Below, in pieces: positions 16,770-26,704 of a stretch of DNA of 64,000 bases. The position numbers were made by a program, and so were the translations under genes. The stretch spans positions 16,677-80,676 of the forward strand of contig NZ_BMOP01000012.1 of NCBI RefSeq assembly GCF_014647135.1. Reading direction: 5' to 3'. Origin of the DNA: Shewanella xiamenensis. GTDB taxonomy: Bacteria > Pseudomonadota > Gammaproteobacteria > Enterobacterales > Shewanellaceae. Numbering within the stretch: position 1 is the first letter of the stretch; each line of letters opens with the position of its first letter. Under the pieces are notes generated by a model. It did no database searches, was not told where the DNA came from, and saw nothing but the letters and a program-made list of their open reading frames with translations.

Positions 16770-18527
16770 CTATAAATGACTATGAAGTAGCACATCATCC
16801 TCAGGCGCTTTTTTGATAACAGGTGCTTGGCCTTCAGCTAGTGCTTGCTTGTAACTTTGGTTCATTTTCAGCGCAAGATATAAATCTGGCCGAATTAAAA
16901 TGCCGCCTTCGCCTGACGGGATCCCCGCCTGTTCAAACCAGCCAAGCATCTGCCTTTTACGCCCCGCCAAGACTAAACGTATACCACGCTTCTTCAATAA
17001 TTGATGGAGATCTGCAAGCATGGCCATCACACTTAAATCCAAGTGGGTAAAACACGGCACGGCATCAATAATGATGCAATCGACGGGTTCAGGCTCACGG
17101 ATAAACTTCTCCAGTAAGCGGCGTTTAAAGTAAGTGGCGTTAAAGTAGGTTAATGGTGAATTGAAACGGTAAATAAATACGCCGGGGACAGATTTAGCCT
17201 TACCCGAATCATCCACACTGCGAATAACGCCTTTATGATCTAGTCCAAGTACTTGATCGGTAGGACGCATCACAGTCGCTAAAAATTGGAATAAGCCCAA
17301 CAATACCGCTAAGGTGATACCAGGGATCACCCCAATAAACAGCACCGAAAACAAGGTTGTACAGGCGAGTAAAAAGGCGGAGCGATCCCGTACGCGCAGG
17401 TTCCACAGCGCCTTTAAATCAATCAATGAAATTGAGGCAATCACCAACACGACCCCAAGCGCAGAACTGGGGATATATTTCAATGGTGCAGTAAAAAACA
17501 ACGCGACGATCGCAATCAATAACGCCGCGATGATTGATACAAGCTGACTTTTACCGCCGTTAGCATCATTGACAGCTGTACGCGAATCAGCACCGCTGAC
17601 CGCAAAACCTTGTGATAAAGCTGAAGCAATATTGGCAATGCCGAGGGCTCGAAACTCCTTGTCCGCATCGATATCATAGCCATTTTTAGCCGCAAAACTG
17701 CGTGCAGTAAGCATCATACTCACAAAACTCACCATGGCTAAGTTAAGCGCAGGCACAACTAGTTCACGGGCAATACCAATATTAAAAACCGGCGCTTGAA
17801 ACGAAGGTAAGCCTGCACTCACCTCGCCCACCACATTGATATCGAAGCTGGTTAAGTTAAAGGCCCAAACCAAAAATGCAGCCATTGCCATTGCACACAT
17901 TGAAGCAGGCCATTGTGGACGATAACGTTTTATTAAGGCATAGGTGGCTAAGGTCACCAATCCCATCAATAAGGTGGGCCAGTGTGTTTTGGTGAGATAG
18001 GAAGGCGCACCGGATAAGCGCTCAATCAAATAACGCTCATCGAAGGTGAAACCAAAAATCTTTGAGAATTGACCGACGATAATAGTGATCGCCACACCAT
18101 TAAGTAACCCCATTAAAATCGGTTTTGAGAGAAAGTCCGCCAAGACGCCAAGGCGAAAACGGCTGGCGATTAAACACCAAAAACCGGTCATGGCCGTCAT
18201 GGTCATCACGAGTTGCCAGTGCTTCATGCTGTCGCCAGCAGCAAGTGGCGTCACAACTGCGGCAATCACGGCACAAGTCGCGGCATCGGGACCAACGATT
18301 AATTGTCTAGAAGTACCAAACAATGCATACACTAACATTGGCAATACACAGGAGTATAAACCGACAGCGGCATTAACCCCTGTAAGTTGTGCATAGGCAA
18401 TGGCTACAGGTAAAGCGACCGCCGCCACGGATAATCCGGCTCGAACATCATCCCTGAGCCATTGCTTCTCGTACTGCAGCATCTGCGCCAAACCAGGCAT
18501 AAATGATACTAAACTGGGAAACTTCAC
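16770..18527 (-). CDS. SulP-family inorganic anion transporter
   Basis: This is a 585-residue SLC26/SulP transporter. An N-terminal membrane domain of about 10-14 spans begins after GLSVAAVALPVAIAYAQLTGV, the SulP signature. It is followed from about residue 440 by a cytoplasmic STAS domain (VIIDAVPCFTHLDLSVMAML). Family members move sulfate, bicarbonate, C4-dicarboxylates or other anions by symport or exchange, and the substrate cannot be called here. No carbonic anhydrase or sulfur gene lies next to it. It has its own terminator and is likely monocistronic. Confidence 0.9.
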   Translation of the reverse strand: MKFPSLVSFMPGLAQMLQYEKQWLRDDVRAGLSVAAVALPVAIAYAQLTGVNAAVGLYSCVLPMLVYALFGTSRQLIVGPDAATCAVIAAVVTPLAAGDSMKHWQLVMTMTAMTGFWCLIASRFRLGVLADFLSKPILMGLLNGVAITIIVGQFSKIFGFTFDERYLIERLSGAPSYLTKTHWPTLLMGLVTLATYALIKRYRPQWPASMCAMAMAAFLVWAFNLTSFDINVVGEVSAGLPSFQAPVFNIGIARELVVPALNLAMVSFVSMMLTARSFAAKNGYDIDADKEFRALGIANIASALSQGFAVSGADSRTAVNDANGGKSQLVSIIAALLIAIVALFFTAPLKYIPSSALGVVLVIASISLIDLKALWNLRVRDRSAFLLACTTLFSVLFIGVIPGITLAVLLGLFQFLATVMRPTDQVLGLDHKGVIRSVDDSGKAKSVPGVFIYRFNSPLTYFNATYFKRRLLEKFIREPEPVDCIIIDAVPCFTHLDLSVMAMLADLHQLLKKRGIRLVLAGRKRQMLGWFEQAGIPSGEGGILIRPDLYLALKMNQSYKQALAEGQAPVIKKAPEDDVLLHSHL

Positions 18528-18751
18528 GCGCTAACCTCCATATACTCCCAAGTCAATTGCTAACTTGTTATGGTTAGATAACTCACCTTATATCGGTGCA
18601 ATACCCACGGCACCAACTTCTTCAGTTTATTTAGGTATATAAAACCGTTATCTAAAAAAGCCATCAATATTATGTTGGTTATGGCATAAAGCCAATCATT
18701 AAGCGAGTCAGTATCCCAGAATATTTAAGCTTTTAGCCTAATTAGCTCTGC

Positions 18752-19384
18752 TTACCGCAGGATCATCGGCAATGAAACTAACAATAAACTGCCCATAAAC
18801 CAGTTAAAATGGCGTCGACGTTTATCCGTATTCAGTTTTTTACTGATTGCTGCACCAACAAACACCCAAGTGAAGGACGCGGGAAATCCCACCAGATTAA
18901 ACACTAACACGCCTAGTAATGCACTGAGCCAAAAACCATCGCCCCCTAAGGTAAACGCACTACAAAGTGTAATGGTCGACATCCAAGATTTAGGATTAAT
19001 CCACTGAAACAGCGCCGCCTCCATCACACTCATCGGCTGACGCCCGTCATCCAAATGCGCCGCCTTAACAGGAGTGGTGACTAATCGATAGGCAAGGTGC
19101 AACAAATATAGTAACGCTGCGTACTTTAGCGCTTGATGCAACACGGGAAACGCCTCGAATAAAGCGCCAAGACCCAATAACACCGACAGATGCAAAGAGG
19201 TCGAACCTAAGCGGATCCCTGCAATATGTGGAATGGTACGCATCACCCCGAAATGAGCGCCGGAGCTGGCGAGTAAAATATTATTCGGCCCCGGAGTCAT
19301 GGTCATGGTTGCACAAAAAAGTGCCGCTGAGGCCATTAAAGTCCAGAGTTGTGGATCATTAAAAAGTTGAATATCCATAAACAC
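18752..19384 (-). CDS. LysE-family exporter
   Basis: This is a 210-residue inner-membrane protein of the LysE/RhtB superfamily of amino acid and metabolite exporters. It has about six hydrophobic segments and the family motif TPGPNNILLASSGAHFG near residue 30. The substrate is unknown. Its ATG is 4 bases from a perfect 16-bp palindrome shared with the divergent MocR-type regulator. That suggests the regulator controls this exporter, a common pairing for LysE-type genes. Confidence 0.88.
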   Translation of the reverse strand: MFMDIQLFNDPQLWTLMASAALFCATMTMTPGPNNILLASSGAHFGVMRTIPHIAGIRLGSTSLHLSVLLGLGALFEAFPVLHQALKYAALLYLLHLAYRLVTTPVKAAHLDDGRQPMSVMEAALFQWINPKSWMSTITLCSAFTLGGDGFWLSALLGVLVFNLVGFPASFTWVFVGAAISKKLNTDKRRRHFNWFMGSLLLVSLPMILR

Positions 19385-19388
19385 CTAA

Positions 19389-19404
19389 ATTGTATGCATA
19401 CAAT
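19389..19404. promoter_or_regulatory. 16-bp palindrome, likely regulator operator
   Basis: ATTGTATGCATACAAT is a perfect palindrome between the lysE-family start (19384) and the mocR-type gene. GntR-type winged helix proteins typically bind such TxGTATxxATACxA sites. A further GATACAAT half-site lies about 15 bases to the right (19419-19426). Its place next to the exporter start would let a bound protein block that gene. The identity of the binder is inferred. Confidence 0.65.
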
Positions 19405-19469
19405 GTTTGACAATAAAAGATACAATAAATAATATAGGGAGATTAGCGGAGATCAATGGATTTATTGTC

Positions 19470-20828
19470 ATGGGTACAATTTGGACGCCGGATCTAGAAG
19501 CATTTATAGGTCCTAAATATCAACGTCTGGTCAGTGCGATCGAACAAGGCATTTTGTGTAAGACCCTGCCCCATGGCACAAAACTCCCACCACAGCGGCG
19601 TTTAGCCGATGCACTTGGAGTGACCATAGGCACTGTCACTCGGGCCTATGCTCTAGCGGAGCAACGCGGTTATGTGGAAGCGCGTATCGGTGATGGTACC
19701 TATGTCAACGCCTCTCCCGTGCCAGAGCTCAGTCATTTGCAGCTCAATATGGCGACTTGTCAGCAACCGCTGACGGATCAAATAAGTACGCTGAGTGATT
19801 GCCTAAGCCAACTGGCTAAGGATCCAGCGAAACTGAGTCAACTCCTTGGCTATCGCGCCAGCCCCTTAGATCAACATCAACAGATATTCCACCACTGGCT
19901 TTTACAACGCGGTATTGAACAGCAACCCGAGCAACTGATCTTTACCCATGGTGGGCAACAGGCCATTTTTGCCTGCCTTAATGCCTTCCTCACCAAGGGC
20001 GAGGTGCTACTGCACGAGCAGTACAGCTATCCCGGTGTGCGTATTTGCGCGAAACAATTGGATATCAATAGCATTGGCGTGCCATTAACCGCTGACGGAG
20101 TCGATCTGGCAAGATTCGAGGCTTTAGTACAAATCCATCAACCTAAATTGGTGTACTTAACCCTCAACAATCAAAACCCCACTTGCATTCAATACAGTGA
20201 GCAACAGAGAGAAAAACTGTTGGCACTCGCGGAGCAGTACCAGTTTTATATCATTGAAGATGATGTGAATTATTCTCTCCCCGAGGAATGGCACCCTCCA
20301 CTGTGGCAGTTAGCGCAGACGCTGAATGTGCCGAGGGTCATTTACATTTCAAGCCTTTCTAAGCTGTTTTCAGGGGGCTTAAGGCAAGGTTTTATCCTCG
20401 TACCCGAGCCGCTTATCGCGCCATTGCGCCTCGCCATTCATAGCCAATGTTGGATGGTTTCACCGCTCAATGTGGAGTTAGCCTGTCAGCTGATTAAGCG
20501 CGGGCACATCACGGCCAATCGCGATGCAATTATTCGCGCGCGTCAGCAGCAATGCATAGCATTGGGCGACAAGCTAGGGTTAACTCAGCGCTGGCGGGGT
20601 TTAAATGGCTGGATCCAGTTACCCGAAGACATTAAAGCCCATCATCTGGTGACCGCCTTAGCAGCAAAAGGTGTACTGATCCGCAATGGGGATGACTTTA
20701 ACTGTCATGATAACTTTATCCGTTTAAGTTTAGGTGGCGCCGAAAACGATACCCAATTCCAGCTTGCGCTCGAATGCATCGAATCCACCTTTAACGCACT
20801 CAAGCAAAACGCCTATTCAGTCGTTTAA
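19470..20828 (+). CDS. MocR/GntR-type transcription regulator with aminotransferase domain
   Basis: This 452-residue fusion has an N-terminal GntR winged helix (about residues 10-75, with KLPPQRRLADALGVTIGTVTRAY) and a fold-type I aminotransferase-like domain. The PLP lysine is in SSLSKLFSGGLRQGF (Lys298). MocR proteins use PLP or an amino acid-PLP adduct as effector. The frame is open from a TTG at 19407. I chose the ATG at 19470 because family members begin shortly before the helix-turn-helix, though neither start has a strong ribosome-binding site. It is divergent from the LysE-type exporter, its likely target. Confidence 0.85.
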   Translation: MGTIWTPDLEAFIGPKYQRLVSAIEQGILCKTLPHGTKLPPQRRLADALGVTIGTVTRAYALAEQRGYVEARIGDGTYVNASPVPELSHLQLNMATCQQPLTDQISTLSDCLSQLAKDPAKLSQLLGYRASPLDQHQQIFHHWLLQRGIEQQPEQLIFTHGGQQAIFACLNAFLTKGEVLLHEQYSYPGVRICAKQLDINSIGVPLTADGVDLARFEALVQIHQPKLVYLTLNNQNPTCIQYSEQQREKLLALAEQYQFYIIEDDVNYSLPEEWHPPLWQLAQTLNVPRVIYISSLSKLFSGGLRQGFILVPEPLIAPLRLAIHSQCWMVSPLNVELACQLIKRGHITANRDAIIRARQQQCIALGDKLGLTQRWRGLNGWIQLPEDIKAHHLVTALAAKGVLIRNGDDFNCHDNFIRLSLGGAENDTQFQLALECIESTFNALKQNAYSVV

Positions 20829-20862
20829 CCTTGCATTTTTATCGCGAGAAAGAAGCAAAAAG

Positions 20863-20889
20863 AAACGCCAGAGTGATGCTCTGGCGTTT
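20863..20889. terminator. bidirectional terminator mocR / lipoprotein gene
   Basis: An 11-bp perfect stem, AAACGCCAGAG with CTCTGGCGTTT, and a 5-nt loop lie between convergent genes. T follows on the plus strand. The minus strand continues as TTTCTTTTTGC. Confidence 0.85.
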
Positions 20890-20956
20890 TAAGCTTACTT
20901 ACAAGCATTTAAGATGTTGAGATCTAAAGTTATCGCACCTTGAACAGAAGCTATGG

Positions 20957-22831
20957 CTATTGCACCTTGATCTGGTACACGCTGGTTGTGCCACTGACTT
21001 CATTACCAATGATCAACAGAGGCTGACCATTAGGACTCTTCTCGGCACTCACAAACTTCATGCCTTCTGGCCCTAAATCTCCCGCTAAACTGGCATCACC
21101 TTTCACTTCACCTGTATCTGTATTAATGCTGAAACTCGAGTCAAAATCACGGTTTACTACATAATCCACAAAATGCACATCAAAAGGATTTGTCACGTCG
21201 TACATCATAAAACCAGAGGTACGTTCAAGCCCGATAAAGGCATAGCGTTTTTGGCCAATTTTGCCTAGAACTAAGGCTTCTGGCTCGGATCCTTTATCAT
21301 CACTGCGGCTATCGCCTTTGTTTTCTTCATTGTTATTGTTGAAGTTATTGCCTAACAAGGCTGCGGTGATCCGCTCAAAATCGCTGCCACTGTCAAACAC
21401 CTGTTGACCATCGGCGGTCCAGATTGAGAAAGAACGCGCGCCGAAGCTCACAATTTTGTCATAATCGCCGTCGTTATCGTCATCACCCATACTCTTAGTC
21501 ACTTTCAAACGGGCTAATTGGGTCTTATCTTTTGCGGCAGCAAATTGTGGATGATTAGGATCTAAAGTTAAGTCTCCGGCACGGGCCTCCTCCGAAAACC
21601 CTGCATAGTCGCGGGAATCCCCTTCGTTTGCGGTAACAATAAAATCAGCATTATTCCAACGGTAACTCGCTACGGTATCGGGCTGATACATGCCATACAC
21701 GCCCGTATAGGCCTGAAGGTTGATCATATCATCCTTATCACTTGCATCAATTTTATTCACATTAAGACCGTAATCTTTCAGCCCTAAGGGTAAAATCTTC
21801 GTTACTTTGGCATTGGCGATATCGATCACAGCGATGGCATTGTTCTCCTGCAGACTCACAAAGGCACGGCTGTTATCGGGGCTGACACTGATATATTCAG
21901 GCTCTAAGTCCTGCGCGACTGTGGCCATAGGGCCATTGATTTTAATGTCCTTGGTGATTTCATTATAGCGAGCATTACCCTGATTAAATTCGGTGAATGT
22001 CACTAGCGTCGCCGTTGCTGCGGGTTTGCCATCCGCAATGGCAATAATCGCTACACTGCCCTCAGGATCGACACTATAGTCTTGATTTGGTTCGCCTTCA
22101 TTCGCAACGAGTACCGTTTTGCCATCATGGCTAAACACCACGTTATCCGGTAATGCACCAACTTCTACCGCGCTGAGATACTGCGGCGCGTCATTGCCAT
22201 TGAGTTGATAGAAAGCCACATAACCATTGGCTTGAGTCTTATTGCCCGCCGCATCGCCGCGCTCAATGGCCGCCGCTAACAAGTTACCAGAAATACTGAC
22301 ACTGTTAACGCTGCCCATAAAACTTAAACCCACATCCTTGGCGACATCCAGCTCGCCGAACTTATCAAGATTATTCAAGGCTAATGGCGCAGTTGCCGTG
22401 GTCGCATTACCAAGTAAGTGAGCATCGATAATGTCAACTTTACCGCTTCTCGCATTAACCACAAAAATACGCTGAGAAGTACTGTGATATTCGACAATCT
22501 CAGCTGCACTCAGGCCATAAACGCCCGTTTGATGGCGGCCAATCAGCTCGGCTGTGACTCCCGCAGCTTGAGGTTGGCAAATAAATTGTGTTTGCGCCGC
22601 ATCGATTTCAGTCTCTTCCAACTTACCATTACGATTCGCATCAAGCCCGGTATCGATACGTTGACCACCTGCGGGACAGTTTGCATCACCAATAGAGAGT
22701 GGAGTCACGTTCACTAATGAATTTAAGCCGTTATCCCCCTGTTCACCATTGGTACCGTCATCACCATTACAGGCACTAAGGAGTAAACTTGCCAGTATCG
22801 CACCAGCCAGCGGCAGTCGTTTTGTGTTCAT
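20957..22831 (-). CDS. choice-of-anchor I family lipoprotein
   Basis: This is a 624-residue outer-surface or periplasmic lipoprotein. The lipobox LLLSAC gives lipidated Cys21. It is followed by a short collagen-like run (GDDGTNGEQGDNG) and a segment with a calcium-loop look (GLDANRNGKLEETEI). From about residue 95 to the end it is a beta-propeller-like domain of the choice-of-anchor I type (PDNVVFSHDGKTVLVANEGEPN, then VIDIANAKVTKILPLGLKDYG), often annotated as alkaline-phosphatase-like or mesenchyme-specific glycoprotein domain. The ligand or activity is unknown. Other members use varied C-terminal anchors; here the anchor is an N-terminal lipid. It is flanked by a terminator and a 481-base spacer. 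Confidence 0.85.
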   Translation of the reverse strand: MNTKRLPLAGAILASLLLSACNGDDGTNGEQGDNGLNSLVNVTPLSIGDANCPAGGQRIDTGLDANRNGKLEETEIDAAQTQFICQPQAAGVTAELIGRHQTGVYGLSAAEIVEYHSTSQRIFVVNARSGKVDIIDAHLLGNATTATAPLALNNLDKFGELDVAKDVGLSFMGSVNSVSISGNLLAAAIERGDAAGNKTQANGYVAFYQLNGNDAPQYLSAVEVGALPDNVVFSHDGKTVLVANEGEPNQDYSVDPEGSVAIIAIADGKPAATATLVTFTEFNQGNARYNEITKDIKINGPMATVAQDLEPEYISVSPDNSRAFVSLQENNAIAVIDIANAKVTKILPLGLKDYGLNVNKIDASDKDDMINLQAYTGVYGMYQPDTVASYRWNNADFIVTANEGDSRDYAGFSEEARAGDLTLDPNHPQFAAAKDKTQLARLKVTKSMGDDDNDGDYDKIVSFGARSFSIWTADGQQVFDSGSDFERITAALLGNNFNNNNEENKGDSRSDDKGSEPEALVLGKIGQKRYAFIGLERTSGFMMYDVTNPFDVHFVDYVVNRDFDSSFSINTDTGEVKGDASLAGDLGPEGMKFVSAEKSPNGQPLLIIGNEVSGTTSVYQIKVQ

Positions 22832-23312
22832 TGCTTCATTCCTGAATGTGTTGTTATAAGTCGTAGGGTTAAACTAAAGCCCAATAAACTAATCCGCATT
22901 CAAGACGGTTAGATGACATATAGATGACGGTGACGTGACAATCCCAGTCGAAGGAATGACGCTCAGGCGTACATTGGTGCATCAATGCAATAAAAAGGCA
23001 GTAAATCGATTTTGGTTACAATTTAAGTGTAAAGATATCGTCATCGAGATTGGCTTATTCGGCTGAGCGTTTTACTATGTTATGGCTTAATATCCTTATA
23101 CTCGATGACAAGACCAATCACTCAGTTCAACTGTTGGTTGGGTCTACGCTGGTCACTCATTTCTCCCCTATAATCCTCCAATGCTCATGGCACGATATGC
23201 TATGTCAATCGAGGCGAAATGAGTCGCCAATAGGCAAAATTGTTACCCTACAATTTTGATTTTCGAGTGACATAACACTTTATATCGCCTTCTTTCGCCA
23301 CTCGAGGTAACT
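22832..23312. other. intergenic region, divergent promoters expected
   Basis: These 481 bases lie between the lipoprotein gene and the divergent exporter gene. A 69-codon open frame on the plus strand has no ribosome-binding site and no family resemblance, so I do not call it. I see no clear operator, repeat or hairpin. Confidence 0.4.
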
Positions 23313-24536
23313 GTGGACCTACAATCGTCAACTAATTCAACCACACAGCGTAATATTCCCCATTTGGCCTTGCTTATCCCAATGCTTGCCGCCATTGTCG
23401 CGATCACGCCGCTCGCGATTGACATGTATTTGCCCGCTATGGCAACACTTGCCCATAGCTTTCATACCGATATCACCTTAGTGCAACAATCCTTGAGTGT
23501 TTACTTAGGCGGCTATGCCCTCGGCATGCTGTGCTTTGGGCCGCTTGCTGACCGTATTGGCCGTCGTCCCATGGTGATTATGGGGCTATCAGGTTTTATG
23601 TTAGCTAGCCTGTTGTTAGGCTTAGCTGAGCAGATTGAAGTGTTTTTGGGCCTGCGCTTTTTACAAGCTTTTATCGGCGCAGCGGCCACTGTGGTTGTCC
23701 CTGGCTATATCAAAGAAGTCTATGGTGAAAACACGGCTAAAGGTATGTCTTATGTCAGTTTGATCATGATGTTAGCGCCATTATTAGCCCCCAGTATTGG
23801 TAGTCTTATCCTCGAACTTGGCGAATGGCATTTGATATTCTTTATCCAATCAGCCTATGCCCTGTTATTACTGATGTTGGTCATTACGCTGCTGAGAATG
23901 CCCAGCGATAAAGATCAAAGTAGCCGCAGCCAAAAATCTTTTTTGGGCGCCTATGCCACTGTGTTTTCACGCCCAGGCGTCAAAATGAATATTGCCAGCG
24001 GAGTGCTCACCTCCTTTGCCTTTTTCTGTTATTTAACGGCATCGCCTTTTGTCTATATGGAGGTTTTTTCATTAGATAAATCCTTATTTGCCCTACTCTT
24101 TAGTACCAATGTGGGCGCTCTGATGCTGGCAAATATCATCAATACCCGAATTGTGGGCCGTTATGGCTCGTTAAGGATGTTGCACGTGTCGACTTTCTTA
24201 GGAGCGCTCGCAGCTGCAGGTTTACTGGGAGTGAATTTATTGGGTCTCAGTTACCACTTTACGGTATTAATGCTTATTCCACTGATGGGTTCTCTTGGCA
24301 TTATGTCAGTTAATGCTGATGCCATTGTGTTAATGAAATTTAAGCAGGAAACCGGCACGGCAACGGCGGTGATTGGCACCTTAAGATTTGGCTTTGGTGC
24401 CCTTGCAGGACCATTACTCGCGCTGTTTTACAATGGCACCGCAGTGCCCTTCTCGGCATTAATGTTGACGGCGGTATTATTGGTGGGATTCTGTCAATTT
24501 AACCGACAGACTCATCAAGCCAAACCAAAGCAATAA
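23313..24536 (+). CDS. Bcr/CflA-family multidrug exporter
   Basis: This is a 407-residue major facilitator transporter of the drug:proton antiporter-1 12-span group. It has the DHA1 signature near residue 75 (GPLADRIGRRPMVIMG) and the motif-C region in span 5 (MLAPLLAPSIGS). Bcr/CflA proteins export drugs such as bicyclomycin, and sulfonamides or short peptides in some species; the substrate here is unknown. The start is a GTG with a GAGGTAAC site 6-8 bases upstream. It is monocistronic with a terminator. Confidence 0.88.
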   Translation: MDLQSSTNSTTQRNIPHLALLIPMLAAIVAITPLAIDMYLPAMATLAHSFHTDITLVQQSLSVYLGGYALGMLCFGPLADRIGRRPMVIMGLSGFMLASLLLGLAEQIEVFLGLRFLQAFIGAAATVVVPGYIKEVYGENTAKGMSYVSLIMMLAPLLAPSIGSLILELGEWHLIFFIQSAYALLLLMLVITLLRMPSDKDQSSRSQKSFLGAYATVFSRPGVKMNIASGVLTSFAFFCYLTASPFVYMEVFSLDKSLFALLFSTNVGALMLANIINTRIVGRYGSLRMLHVSTFLGALAAAGLLGVNLLGLSYHFTVLMLIPLMGSLGIMSVNADAIVLMKFKQETGTATAVIGTLRFGFGALAGPLLALFYNGTAVPFSALMLTAVLLVGFCQFNRQTHQAKPKQ

Positions 24537-24623
24537 TCTGCGCCTTTATGCCGCGTAAGCGAAGCAATCATAGTTTACATCGCTTTTGTGGTTGATTTGT
24601 AACAAATTAAGCCTTCCCTAAAC

Positions 24624-24650
24624 AAACGGCGCTCAGGTGCCGTTTTTCAT
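24624..24650 (+). terminator. intrinsic terminator of the Bcr/CflA gene
   Basis: AAACGGCGC pairs with GTGCCGTTT (9 bp, one G-U) around a TCAG loop and is followed by TT. It lies about 90 bases after the stop. Confidence 0.75.
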
Positions 24651-24782
24651 TATACACCACCTAACCCATTCTAATTAAAGTGATTAAATAAAATTATCCC
24701 ACACAAAAACTCCCGTTTCATGAGCATTTATCGCGCCTAAATATGAAATTGTCTCAAGTTGGTTATTTTTTACAGAAAACCC

Positions 24783-24810
24783 TTGAAATGTGTTCTTTTT
24801 TGAATATGAT
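24783..24810 (+). promoter_or_regulatory. sigma-70-type promoter of ilvIH
   Basis: A TTGAAA -35 (24783-24788) and a TATGAT -10 (24805-24810) are separated by 16 bases. Both match consensus in five of six positions. A transcript would begin near 24817, giving a leader of about 170 bases before ilvI. Confidence 0.6.
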
Positions 24811-24856
24811 GAAATTCTGTTCATTGCAACAGCTGCTGCATCCAAAGGGATGAGCG

Positions 24857-24918
24857 CTTGAAATCGATGATTTCAAGTTCAGCAAACGGAGTCTGAATTA
24901 CCCTTCAGGCTTATTTTT
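24857..24918 (+). promoter_or_regulatory. attenuator-like leader of ilvIH
   Basis: Four pairing segments are visible. CTTGAAATC (24857-24865) pairs with GATTTCAAG (24869-24877). TTCAG (24878-24882) can pair with CTGAA (24893-24897). AGTCTGAA (24890-24897) can instead pair with TTCAGGCT (24904-24911), giving a terminator-like hairpin followed by TATTTTT. The alternative 2:3 and 3:4 pairings resemble amino-acid attenuators, but a convincing leader peptide downstream of the proposed promoter is lacking. Confidence 0.5.
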
Positions 24919-24985
24919 AGAGCGATTACCGTCGCTGTAACAAGATACTGTTTACCGTAACGGTACTATGCAATAGGAGTTTCAC

Positions 24986-26704
24986 ATGGAGAAGTTATCC
25001 GGCGCCAGCATGATTGTGCGTTCCCTTATTGATGAAGGGGTAAAGCACATATTTGGTTATCCTGGCGGCTCAGTGTTAGATATCTACGACGCCCTGCACC
25101 TTATCCCCGGTATTGAACACATCCTGGTTCGCCACGAACAGGCCGCCGTGCATATGGCCGATGGTTATGCCCGCGCCACGGGTAAAGTGGGCGTAGTACT
25201 CGTGACCTCAGGCCCAGGAGCCACCAATGCCATTACTGGCATCGCCACTGCCTATATGGATTCGATTCCATTAGTGGTGTTATCTGGCCAAGTGCCGAGC
25301 AATCTAATCGGTAACGATGCGTTCCAAGAATGCGACATGATTGGGATTTCACGCCCAGTCGTCAAACACAGCTTTTTAGTCCAAGATCCCACTCAAATTC
25401 CTGAGATCATTAAAAAAGCCTTTTATATTGCCTCCACGGGTCGTCCTGGCCCCGTCGTGGTAGACTTGCCCAAGGATTGCCTCAATCCGGCATTACTGCA
25501 CGACTATATTTACCCCGAGAGCATAAAAATGCGCTCCTATAATCCAACGACATCGGGCCATAAAGGTCAAATTCGTCGAGGATTACAGGCATTATTAGCA
25601 GCGAAAAAACCCGTGCTCTATGTGGGTGGCGGTGCGATTATTTCTAGCAGTGAAAAGCAGATCTTAACCCTAGCAGAAAAGTTAAATATCCCCGTTGTCA
25701 GCACCTTAATGGGCCTTGGCGCCTTCCCTGGCACCCATAAAAACAGCTTAGGTATGTTGGGGATGCACGGTCGCTATGAAGCTAACATGACCATGCATAA
25801 CTGCGATCTTATCTTCGGAATTGGCGTGCGTTTCGATGACAGAACCACCAACAACATCGAAAAATACTGCCCTAACGCCACCATCTTACATATTGATATC
25901 GACCCCTCATCGATTTCAAAAACCGTACGAGTGGATATCCCGATCGTTGGCTCGGCCGATATTGTATTAGACAGCATGTTAGCCCTGCTTGAAGAATCGA
26001 AGGAGAGCAACGATAGCGAGGCGCTCAATCAATGGTGGCAAGAAATCACTGTGTGGCGCGAGCGTAACTGCTTGGCATACGATAAGGAAAGTCATCGGAT
26101 CAAACCACAGCAAGTGATTGAAACTCTCTACAAACTCACTAATGGTGAGGCCTATGTCGCCTCGGATGTGGGCCAGCATCAAATGTTTGCCGCACTCTAT
26201 TATCCCTTTGATAAACCCCGCCATTGGATTAACTCCGGTGGCCTTGGCACCATGGGCTTTGGTTTACCCGCAGCCATGGGGGTCAAAATGGCGATGCCAG
26301 ACGAAACCGTCGTGTGCGTAACGGGCGATGGTTCGATTCAGATGAATATTCAAGAGCTTTCAACCGCTCTGCAATACGATACGCCGGTTAAAATTATCAA
26401 CTTAAACAACCGTTTCCTCGGCATGGTTAAGCAGTGGCAGGATATGATCTACTCGGGTCGCCATTCCCATTCCTATATGGATTCGGTACCCAACTTCGCC
26501 AAAATTGCCGAAGCCTATGGCCATGTTGGTATGACGATTAGCGATCCTGCTGAGCTTGAGTCTAAGATGGCCGAAGCCCTTGCCATGAAAGACAGACTGG
26601 TATTTATCGACATTATGGTGGATGAGACTGAGCACGTATATCCGATGCTTATCCGCGGCGGCGCGATGAATGAAATGTGGTTAAGCAAAACGGAGAAATG
26701 CTAA
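24986..26704 (+). CDS. ilvI: acetolactate synthase large subunit
   Basis: This is the catalytic subunit of acetohydroxyacid synthase, the first common step of valine, leucine and isoleucine synthesis (thiamine diphosphate, FAD and Mg-dependent). The 572-residue protein has catalytic Glu51 in [15 protein letters not shown], the FAD-binding region around residues 270-310, and the ThDP motif from GDGS (447-450) to NLNNR. It is paired with a 164-residue ACT-type regulatory subunit, so it resembles isozyme III (ilvIH) more than ilvGM. An AGGAG site lies before the ATG, and ilvH overlaps the stop by one base. Confidence 0.94.
   Translation: MEKLSGASMIVRSLIDEGVKHIFGYPGGSVLDIYDALHLIPGIEHILVRHEQAAVHMADGYARATGKVGVVLVTSGPGATNAITGIATAYMDSIPLVVLSGQVPSNLIGNDAFQECDMIGISRPVVKHSFLVQDPTQIPEIIKKAFYIASTGRPGPVVVDLPKDCLNPALLHDYIYPESIKMRSYNPTTSGHKGQIRRGLQALLAAKKPVLYVGGGAIISSSEKQILTLAEKLNIPVVSTLMGLGAFPGTHKNSLGMLGMHGRYEANMTMHNCDLIFGIGVRFDDRTTNNIEKYCPNATILHIDIDPSSISKTVRVDIPIVGSADIVLDSMLALLEESKESNDSEALNQWWQEITVWRERNCLAYDKESHRIKPQQVIETLYKLTNGEAYVASDVGQHQMFAALYYPFDKPRHWINSGGLGTMGFGLPAAMGVKMAMPDETVVCVTGDGSIQMNIQELSTALQYDTPVKIINLNNRFLGMVKQWQDMIYSGRHSHSYMDSVPNFAKIAEAYGHVGMTISDPAELESKMAEALAMKDRLVFIDIMVDETEHVYPMLIRGGAMNEMWLSKTEKC

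Noticed and set aside
23050-23259. 69-codon open frame before the Bcr/CflA gene
   Set aside because: No ribosome-binding site or known domain; composition is unlike neighbouring genes.
24788-24853. 22-codon leader peptide with Leu codons before ilvI
   Set aside because: No ribosome-binding site, and its start overlaps the best promoter. Kept only as part of the attenuator finding.
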